Source: Nitrososphaerota archaeon (GTDB lineage: Archaea; Thermoproteota; Nitrososphaeria; Nitrososphaerales; Gagatemarchaeaceae). From it: DNA of 64,000 bases. Positions 1 to 8,800 of this stretch are shown one piece after another. The first letter of the stretch is position 1. Each line of letters opens with the position of its first letter. The notes beneath the pieces were generated by a model. It was given only the letters and a program-made list of their open reading frames with translations. It did not search any database and was not told the DNA's origin. Where the stretch lies: NCBI GenBank assembly GCA_029785825.1, contig JAFLYY010000001.1:961374-1025373 (forward strand), given 5' to 3'. Made by a program: the position numbers and the translations under genes.

Positions 1-1461
1 GTCCAAGTCAGCATCGTCAACCGCTCCCAAGATGGGCGCAACCGTGAGGTATATCCCGCCAAAGAGTACCATCTTCACTCCTAGCATTATGATTTTGTGA
101 CCAATGACCGGAAGGACTAGGCAAGCAAGGAGGGCCATCAACGAAGCGCTGAGCATGCCCAAGAGTGGACGCCAACTCACAGTCCCAAGCTTGTATCGAT
201 GCACTATGTACAACCCAACGCCTGCAATTGTGCAGTTCGAAGCAAATAAGGCGATGATAAGACCAACGACCCCAAGTCCATTTGAAACAGAGAGCAGCGG
301 TGCCATGACTAGCAAGACGACCGCTCCAGGCCCCGTCGCCAAGAAGGTCAGTCTTGGCCGCCCTACCCCCAAGAGGAAACTCGAGGATATCGCTTGGCCG
401 AAAGCCACCGGAGAATATGCAAGAGCCAACAAGAAGAGATAGTTAGATCCGGGAACGAAAGAGGGACCGTAGAAGGTGTAGAGGAGATCAGTTGAAGCAG
501 CCATGAGGAAGAAAATGACGGGCCCTACGAGGTAGGACACGTACTTAAGAGACATGGCGAATGCCTGCCCGGTATCGGCCTTTAGCCCGTGAAGGCTAGC
601 GAAGGCGGGATAGAGCGCCCCCGCAGTGGCGCTCGAAAGGAGCGAGAGTGGTACCGTGAGGTTGATTGCGACTGAGTAATATCCGACCAGCTCGTTGTGT
701 CCAACGGTTACCGCGGCTAGGAGGAGGGAGACGTAGAAGGTTGCTAACCCTGTAAGCAGGCCACCGATGAAAGGGGCGAACCCGAACGTTATCATTTCTT
801 TGGTGTCTTTAACGAGATATCCTAACCTCTCCCGAGCTACCTTGACCTTAGTAAAGAAGAGGAGGATTGCAGAGAAAGCCCCACCAAAGGCGAAAGAGAG
901 GGAGTGCCCCAGTACCGCTCCAGTTACGCCAAGTCCCAGCAATATCAGAGCTGGTGACAACAGAAGCTTTAGCACGGACTGCAGGATGTTGGCGAAGGAC
1001 GCCTGCCCCATGGCGTACCACCCAGTGGCTACCGCAATCACGTTTAGAATCACCGACTGACCCAATAGGTAGACCGACATGAGGGCAATGTAAGGGGCGA
1101 GTTCTGGCCTCTGGAAGAGGACAGTGGCAATCCAGTTAGATGCGAAGTAGTTGATTACGGCCAGAACGCTTCCCACCAGAAGAGAGAAGATCATCGCGCT
1201 CTGAGCGAACCGCCGAGCCATCTCCACCTCACCCAGTGCGAGGTGATGGGCGACATACCGAGTAACGGCTGTCCGAGTCCCGAAGTGGGTGAAAATCTGG
1301 AGGAGGGACGGCATAACGAGCGAGAGGCTGAACAATCCGAAGTCGCTCGGTCCGAGGAGCCTGGCGACGATGATGCTTGCTGCCGCAGCTATGACTGCAG
1401 CGAGGACGTTCCCAGAGAAGAGTACAACACTCCCGCGTGCTGATTGCTTGGCTATGTGCAC
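1..1461 (-). CDS. Polysaccharide/oligosaccharide flippase (MOP superfamily), 3' end off the window
   Basis: One frame stays open from a GTG at 1461 to the left edge (487 codons) and has no stop, so the gene is partial. Translation gives a very hydrophobic protein with a dozen or so membrane segments. Near the start it reads 'SARGSVVLFSGNVLAAVIAA', then 'ARLLGPSDFGLFSLSLVMPS', which is the classic opening of Wzx/RfbX-type polysaccharide biosynthesis proteins. These flip lipid-linked glycans across the membrane. An in-frame TAA lies about 40 bases upstream of the GTG, and a GAGGG sits 8-12 bases before it, supporting the start. No glycosyltransferase is intact beside it in this window; its partners would lie to the left. 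The family is clear but the substrate is unknown. Confidence 0.85.
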   Translation of the reverse strand, partial: MHIAKQSARGSVVLFSGNVLAAVIAAAASIIVARLLGPSDFGLFSLSLVMPSLLQIFTHFGTRTAVTRYVAHHLALGEVEMARRFAQSAMIFSLLVGSVLAVINYFASNWIATVLFQRPELAPYIALMSVYLLGQSVILNVIAVATGWYAMGQASFANILQSVLKLLLSPALILLGLGVTGAVLGHSLSFAFGGAFSAILLFFTKVKVARERLGYLVKDTKEMITFGFAPFIGGLLTGLATFYVSLLLAAVTVGHNELVGYYSVAINLTVPLSLLSSATAGALYPAFASLHGLKADTGQAFAMSLKYVSYLVGPVIFFLMAASTDLLYTFYGPSFVPGSNYLFLLALAYSPVAFGQAISSSFLLGVGRPRLTFLATGPGAVVLLVMAPLLSVSNGLGVVGLIIALFASNCTIAGVGLYIVHRYKLGTVSWRPLLGMLSASLMALLACLVLPVIGHKIIMLGVKMVLFGGIYLTVAPILGAVDDADLD

Positions 1462-2193
1462 TTGATGGCCCTCGGCTATACGAGCTCTTTGGGTGCCGTC
1501 TTAACGATTCTCGAGGACCTTGTGATGACCATTCAAATCAAGACTTCGGCTTCGGAGTTATTAGTTGGAGTCGCACTTTCGTCCTCGATGCCCAAATCCC
1601 TTGGGATGTCTCTGTGACGTTTGTTTCCGTCAACTGCATGATGGTCGCCACTTGTAGTCACCACAGGCAGGTCCGCAACACAGATGGGGTTGAGAACCTG
1701 ATTTACCCCCACATTCTCCCATGTACTTAGTTCCGGGAAGCTCGGCCCAGCGTGCAATATCACTTTCATGCCTCGCCCAGCCAGAAAAAGCGATGGCTAT
1801 GCGAAGATGACGCTCTGAAGCGCTATTCACGGTTCCAACGCCCAGGTCTACGGCGCCTGTTCTCGCAACTGCTTGGCGGAGACCACCCCGCTCGCTATCG
1901 GTGCCTGGTGTTACCTGATTACCGAGCCCGACTTCGGGGGAGAGCCCCACCTTCAGAGACGATGCCTTATTGGCTGCCCCGAGATAGCTGTTTCGACGAC
2001 ACATTTGTCGACGTGACCAGTGCCTTCCGCCTGGCCTGAGAAGGTCAAGGATATGGGGGGGTTCCCACAGTCGAGGTGGAGACACTGGCTGCTATGAAGG
2101 GGGTGGTGTCGCCCCCGGAGCCACTCAAGGAGTGGATACAGCTGGTCCGCAAGGCCCACCAACAGCTACATAGGAGAATCTGCTGGTGCAACG
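1462..2193. other. Stretch without an intact gene
   Basis: All six frames hold only short, overlapping open stretches with no family signature. A plus-strand frame near 2060-2160 reads 'GYGGVPTVEVETLAAMKGVV', faintly like the end of a glycosyltransferase. Given the flippase next door, this could be the worn remains of glycan genes, but frames shift repeatedly and I make no gene call. Confidence 0.5.
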
Positions 2194-2202
2194 CTTATAG
2201 AG
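2194..2202 (+). promoter_or_regulatory. TATA-like box for the small membrane protein
   Basis: CTTATAGAG is centred about 31 bases before the TTG at 2229. This is the spacing seen at many other genes here and fits a leaderless or very short-leader transcript. Confidence 0.5.
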
Positions 2203-2228
2203 CATGCGCGGAGAACCGAAACTGAGCT

Positions 2229-2582
2229 TTGGACCTCATCCAGATCGCGCTAGCTACGACGAACACGACCACCGGGCTGTCGGGGGTCCTGCCGTCGCAG
2301 CTCCTCCCATACGGCTCCATAATCGGGCTGGTGCTCCTGTTCATAGACGGCGTCCTGTTCGGGGTAGCGGTCAAGAAGGCCCTGGTCAGCGTGGTCCTAG
2401 TCGTCGTCGCTCTCATGCTGGCCGCCTTCGTCGGGGTGACCGTGCCCTTCGTGAGCTCGGGCACCATCTTCACCCACATCGTGAACATACTGACCTTCCA
2501 GGCGGCCCACATAGGGCCGGCCTTCTACGGGCTCCCGATCTTCTTCATCATCGGGTTCGCCATCGGCGTGTGGCGGGGCTAG
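2229..2582 (+). CDS. Small three-helix membrane protein
   Basis: This 117-residue protein starts at TTG and is almost entirely hydrophobic. Segments lie near residues 27-48, 53-74 and 93-115, with a short polar N-terminus rich in Thr. The tail 'FFIIGFAIGVWRG' resembles the tail 'TFLIGLAVGLLKG' of the small membrane protein at 49742. Both have a positively charged turn after the first helix ('VAVKKA' here, 'IIRNAIK' there), so they look like paralogues. The layout recalls FUN14-like proteins, but I do not assign that family. It stands alone with its own TATA-like box. Function unknown. Confidence 0.65.
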   Translation: MDLIQIALATTNTTTGLSGVLPSQLLPYGSIIGLVLLFIDGVLFGVAVKKALVSVVLVVVALMLAAFVGVTVPFVSSGTIFTHIVNILTFQAAHIGPAFYGLPIFFIIGFAIGVWRG

Positions 2583-2859
2583 GCTAGGCCAGGCCAGGGG
2601 CCCCTCGGCCCGCTCGCCGCCCTTTCATCGGCGCAACCGTCGTCCCCCTGCTGGCGCTCCATAAGAGAAAGCAGACCCTAAGGGGCTTCGAACTCGGCGA
2701 CCTTCGCGCCGACCGTCGGTGCGTCCATGACCCCGCAGGCGTGAGAGTTCCGCGTAGTATGCGGACCCGCCGAGGAGGCGCGCTACCTGGAGCTGGTCGA
2801 GCGGGAGCGGCCCAGGACGCTCCACCGAGGCGAGGGCGACCCGTCCCTGAGCGCCGCCT
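2583..2859. other. GC-rich spacer, no gene seen
   Basis: The spacer lies between the ends of the small membrane protein gene and the first giant gene, which converge. It holds a perfect short palindrome, AGGGGCCCCT at 2596-2605, without a T-run. A plus-strand frame near 2770-2870 ('AEEARYLELVERERPRTL') is protein-like but interrupted by stops, perhaps a decayed remnant. Confidence 0.4.
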
Positions 2860-5800
2860 TCACGAGGGCTTCCTCCTCCTCGCCAGGGCGAACAGCGCCG
2901 AAGCCACCGCCACCGCCGCCGCGAGCACCAGGACCCCGAGGGTGACGGCGGAAAGCCCCGGGGCGCTCCCCGAGCCGGAAGCGGAGGCCGTCGCAGACCC
3001 CGAGGTCGTGGACCGCGCGACGGTGGTGGACTGCTGCGAGGTCGAGCCCTGGGTGGTCGTGGTGGCGACCACGGTCAGCGGGGACCCGACGGCGAGGGGG
3101 GTCCCCGTGAGGGCAGAGACAGGGACCACGCCGCACAGACCGTCTGACGACGCGACCACGTCGGCTGCAGGCGACCAGGCGGAGCCTGTCCAGTACACCA
3201 TCAGGGCGCCGGCGGCGAGCCCGGCCGACGCGACGCAGACCTTGGCCGTCCCCGAGGAGACCCCGGTGACCTTCACGTCATAGTAGGCGGCACCTGTCAG
3301 GTCCGCCTGGGGGACCCCGGCAGGCGGCGCAGGGCCCGCTCCCCTGGTGGTGATGTTGACGAGGGTCCCGGCGGCCGCCGCCGAGCCCGTTATCTCCACG
3401 AAGACCCCGGTGGAGGTCTCGTTGACGGAGGCGCCCCCGGCGAACAGGGCGACCTGGCAGGCCTCCGCCGCCGCGGAGGTGCAGGCGGGCGCGGTCGAAG
3501 CGAACTCAGCCGTCAAAGTCCCATAGGTGGCGACGCTCACGGACGTGGAGGGAGCCCCCGGCACGGCCACGGACAGCCCGGGCGAAGCAGACCAGCCGAC
3601 GAAGCCGTACCCCGCGGACGGGGACGCGGAAAGCGCCAGGGACGAGTCCGCGTCGTACCAGCCGGAGCCTGCCGCGGGGGAAGCCGTCCCCGAGCCGGGC
3701 GGACTGACCGCGACCGTGACGAGGTACTGCGTCGCGAAGGTGACGGCGAGCCCGGTCTGGGTGGGGACGACGAGGCTCCCCGACGCCGCGGAAGGCTCGT
3801 ACCTCACCCCGGGGGCGCTCCCCTGGACGGCAGGGACGTTCCATGTCCGCGTCCCCGAGAGGACGCCCGGGAACGACATCGACGCCGACGCCGACGTGAG
3901 GGTGACGCCGTCGAAGGTGGCCTGCCATGTCGTGCCTGGCGGGAGGCCCGACTCGGTGACCGTGACGGAGTAGCTGGAGACGGGCGCCGATATCGGAGCG
4001 AACGCCGCGGTCTCGTTCACCGGGCCGCTCATGGTGACGGAGGCGGGGTTGGCGGAGCCGGTGTAGGACCCGGCGCCCGTGCCCGTCCAGGAGGAGAAGG
4101 CGTACCCGGGCGAGGGGGTGGCGGTCAGCGTCAGCAGTGCGCTCGCGTCGAACCAGCCGCTCGCGGGAGAGACGGCCCCCGGCCCTGTGGCCTGGACGGC
4201 GAGGTAGTACTGGGTGACGAACGCGCCTGACACAGTGCCCCCCGCCGAGGGGGCGGTCACGGTCCCCGACAGGGCGGTGGCCCCGGCCCCGGTAGACGAA
4301 ATCCAGGCGTACCGCTTTCCGGAGGCGGTGCTCGACACGGCGGCGCTCCAGGAGTAGGCGTGGACGGAGCCGGGGAGCCAGCTGAACGACAGCGGGAACT
4401 GCGAGGCGGAGTAGGCGACCCCGTCGACCGTGAGGGCCACCCCGGTCGAGTCGGGCGAGATCCCCGAGACGGCGAACCCTACCGTCACAGGCTGGGCCCC
4501 GATGAGGAGAGGGGTCCCGGTCAGGTCGGCCACCGGGACGGTGCCGCAGAGCGTGTCGGGGACCGTGAACGTGATGGGGGTCGCGTCGACCCAGGAGGAG
4601 GACCCGTTGCTGTAGTACTGCATGCCAGAGAACTGGGTGGCGGCCGGGTTATCGATGCAGATCTGGGCGGTCCCGTCGGTGATCCCTGTGACCTTGACGT
4701 CGTAGTACCCCACGGAGGTGAGGATCGAGCCCGACGTCCCCGCAGGCTGGGAGCCGAGGACCGTCGTGGTGATGTTGGCGCTCGTCCCGTCGGACGCGGT
4801 CGAGCCGGTGACGGTGACGTTGGTCCCGGTGGAGGCGGAGTCGTCGGCCGAGACGGACCCTCCGGACGTCTGGGCGACCGTGGAGACGGACGCGGTGACC
4901 ACGAAGGGGGACGACACCACGATGGACGGTGCCGCGGAGGTGGTCTCCAGGATGAAGTAGTAGGGCCCCGCCGGGGCGAGGGAGGCCGGGACCGTCACGG
5001 TCGCGGAGAGGGACCCTCCGGAGCCGGAAGAGACGCCTGTCACCGCAGTCCCCTGCTGGGCGCAGGTCTGGGCCAGCGTCAGGCTGAAGCAGTAGCCGTA
5101 CGCCGTGGAGGGGGAGAGGCCGGCGGCCGTCAGCGTGAAGGAGGTCCCGGCGTCCCCGGAGGAGACGTTCAAGGACATCGAGGGCCTCACGGTGTAGGGG
5201 ACCGAGGCGAGGAAGACGCGGACGACGGGGTAGCTCGGGGGCGGGTACACGGTCATCGAGACGGTCACGTAGTAGACACCTCCGGCGGCCGACGAGGGGA
5301 CGGTGAGCGTCGTGGAGGCGGGGATGTCCCCCGACGCGGTGGAGGAGAAGGCGGGGGACCCCGAGCAGGCCACCAGGTTGGAGCTGGAAAAGCAGTACTC
5401 GTAGGTCTGGCTGGGAGAGAAGCCGCTCCCCGTGAGGGTGACGGTCGAGCCGGGGGAGCCCTCGGAGGGGCCGATGGAGAGCGAGGGAGAGGTGACGGTG
5501 TAGCGGGCGTAGCCGACCAGCTGGGACCCGAGGCTCACCACGAGGTAGTAGGCGCCGGGGGCGTTGTCCGAGGGGACCGTGGCGCTCAGGCCGCCCGGGA
5601 GCTTGCCGTCGCTCGCCGTGACGTAGGAGTTGGAGAAGGCGGGGCCGTCCGGGTAGGAGTACAGCACCACCATGGCGAGGCCGGCCCTCTGGGTCGGGAG
5701 CGGGGCGACGACGGACCAGGCGTCCGTCAGGGGGTTGAAGCTCTCCACTGCGTCGGTGTACCCGCCCGCTGTCTTCCCCCCCGCGGCGTAGATCAGGCCG

Positions 5801-8800
5801 TCCGCCTCCGCCGAGGCCAGCCCCGCGGTGGCGGTCCCGATGGGGGGCGCGCTGGCCCACAGGTTGGTCGCGGGGTCGTAGACCTGCGTGGCCGAGGTGA
5901 GGGCGCCCCCTGGCAGGGCGCCGCCGAACGCGTACAGGAGCCCGCCGTCGGCCGAGGCCGCGAGCCAGGAGGGGTCGAGGGGGGGCTGCGAGATCGGGGG
6001 GCAGGTCGACTGGGTGCTCCAGCAGTTGGCGGCCGTGTTGTAGGCGTACGCCCCTCCCGGGCCCGTCCCGCCGACCGAGTAGACCTCCCCGTCCAGGTAG
6101 GCGGCCGAGGACGCGGAGGTGGCCACGGGGCGGACCGCCACGGAGGCGCTGCACGGCCCCACCGACGACCAGCAGTTCTGGTCAGGGTAGAAGACGTACT
6201 GCGCGGAGAGCGAGCCCGAGAGGCCCGTCCCCCCGAAGGCGAACCCCCTCGTGCCGTTGGAGGCGGACGCGAGCCCCGAGGCCAGGGTCGGGTAGGCCGG
6301 CCCGGAGGCCCACATGTTTGTGAGGGGGTCGTACACCTGGGTGAGGTCCACGAGGCCCCCTGTGGCGTTGGTCCCGCCGACCACGTAGATCAGCCCGCCG
6401 ATGCTGAAGGCCGTGGCGTTGGTGACCGCCACGGGGAGGGGCGGCGCCGCCATCCACGCGTTGGTGGCGGGGTCGTACGCTTCGACCGTGTTGAGCGCCG
6501 GCGACCCGGCGTTCTGGCCGCCGATGGCGTAGATCGTCGGCTGGCACCCCTGGGTCGGGGGCGCGGGGCCGTAGGCGAGGCAGGTGGCGTACTCCATCCC
6601 CGGGGCGAGCCCGCCGGCCCCGAACGAGAACCCGGTCCCCGCCGTCCCGGACGACGGGCTGACGGCGACCGTGGGGGTCGTGACCGTGAAGAGCGCAGAC
6701 GCCACTACGAGCCCCGAGGCGGCGGCGGTCACCGCGAAGAGCCCCGTGGACGACCCCGAGGGGACGGCGAAGGACGGGACGATGAACAGGCCGGGGTCGC
6801 TTCCGTACAGCTGGAAGGTGTGGGCGGAGGAGCAGGCGGCCGGGGACGAGGTCACCCCCGGCTCGAAGCAGTAGTAGTAGGTCGCCTCGGTGGTGTAGTT
6901 GGACCCCGAGAGCGCGACCGGGGTGCCGCCGGGGCCGAAGGCGGGTGAGAGGTCGAGCGTGGGGACGCCGAAGCTCGCCGTGACCGTCCCAGGGCCGTCC
7001 GGATAGACCCCGGTGGACGGGGCCCACTGGTCCTCGAAGGTCAGGGGGCCGCCGCTGGCGGACCACTGGAGGAAGTCCGCGGGGGCCGTCGGGGTGGCGG
7101 CCATGTCGATGAGGACGGTGGCGTTCTCCCACTGGTTCCCGTTGAGCGTGATCGTCCCGGCCCCGGATACGGCGAAGTCGACGAGGTACTGGTGATAGTA
7201 GACGATGTCGAGGGCGGCCGGCGCCGACACGGTCCCCGAGCCGACGAGCGCGTACCACCTGTCGGTGGAGTTGGACCCTGTGAGCGGGTCGGTCGCCGTG
7301 AAGCTCCCCCCCGCGTTGAACCAGAGCTGGACGGAGGAGGGGGACAGGGGGAGGGTCGCGGTCGACGTCCCGGTCAGGTTCCCCGCGGCGAAGGCGGGGG
7401 CCGAGGGGGACCCGCCGTCCGCGACGGTGTAGCTCAGGGTGAGCTGGAACTGCTCGTAGTAGTAGATCGGGCTGTCGACCGCGTTGGCGGCGTCTATCGT
7501 CCAGGTCAGGTCGCCGCCGGACACCGGCGCTGCCGAGGAGGCGAGCCACCTGGTCCCGGCCGGTCCCGAGACGAGGAGGGGGGAGGTCGCGACGGTCCCC
7601 CTGAGGGCCCAGACGGCCTGCGGGGATGTCGTGAGGTCGACGGCGGCCGCCGATGGGGCGCCGTTCACGCTCCCGCTGGCGGGGATGGTGAAGTACCCCA
7701 GGGGGATGGCGGAGACCGGGGCGCCGCCCACGGGGGAGTACTGGACCGTCTGGAGCAGGAGGTCGTAGTAGTACAGGGTCGGGGTGAGCTGGGACCCCTG
7801 GACCGTCAGCCCCACGGCCGCGCACGCCGGGTCGATGCACCACTTCTCTGACGAGGTCGACCCGCTGGAGGACCCGGAGACCGAGAGCCCGCCTGCGCCG
7901 CTCCCCTCGTCCATCCACTCGGCGAGGGACTGGGAGCACTGCTGCTGGGACTGTCCGGAGGAGCCGAGGTAGGTGTAGGAGATGTCGAAGCAGTTGGGGC
8001 TCGCTATCGGGGTGCTCGCCCCCGCGGGGAGGAGGTTCAGGGCGGTGTGCGCCTGCAGGTAGTAGGTGACCACGACGGACGCGGAGGAGGAGGCGGTCCC
8101 CGAGGGGGTCCCGGTGTAGAGCCTCTGCGCGCTCCCGGACCCGGCGAGGGGGTCGGTGACCGACCAGGTGGTCCCCGAGTCGACCCAGTAGGAGGCGGCG
8201 GTCGAGCCGAGGGCGGCCGTCTGGGGGGACCCGTCGGAGGTGTAGGACAGGGTGGGCGCGGAGTAGCCCGCGGGGAGGGCGGAGGCGGCGCCGTCGACGC
8301 TGACGGCGTACTTCATGGACAGGGAGTACTGCCTGGTGAAAGCTATGACGACGCTCGAGCCGGCCGGGACGGCGGTCGAGCCTGATGCGGGGGAGGGGGC
8401 GTACCGGCACCCGGTGCCGCAGGCCACGTCGGGGGCGCTCCAGGGGTACGTCCCCACGGAGAGGGCCCCGGTGGCGAGGGACGAGCCCGTAGAGGAGTAG
8501 AGCACGCCGTCGAAGGTGACGGTCCAGCTTGTCCCGGAGGGGAGGCCGCTCTCGTCGAAGGTGACCGCCCCGGAGGTGACGGTGAACTGCGCGAACGCGA
8601 CCAGGGGTCCCGACGTCGAAAGGACGACGACGAAGTAGGCGCCGGGGGCGGTCCCGGAGGGGACCGTGATGGAGCAGGGGGCCGCCGTGGTGCCGGGCGG
8701 GGATACGGTGCATGACGCCACCGCCCCTGAGGCGTTCGTGTCAAGCGTCCCCGACGGGAAGGGCCCGGCGCAGGCGCCGCTGGAGGTGCTGAGGCAGAGG

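Noticed and set aside
1630-2162. Overlapping minus-strand frames hinting at a hexapeptide acyltransferase
   Set aside because: The supposed repeats do not keep register and several frame changes would be needed; noise is more likely.
2660-2720. CTTCGAAC near GGGGC, a second tRNA-like hint
   Set aside because: The five-base T-stem does not pair and no cloverleaf fits.
4360-6948. Long plus-strand frame of 862 codons opposite the giant gene
   Set aside because: It is rich in Gly, Arg and Glu with no fold or motif, as expected for the antisense of a Ser/Thr/Gly-rich, GC-biased gene. The minus-strand protein has signal peptide, domains and anchor.
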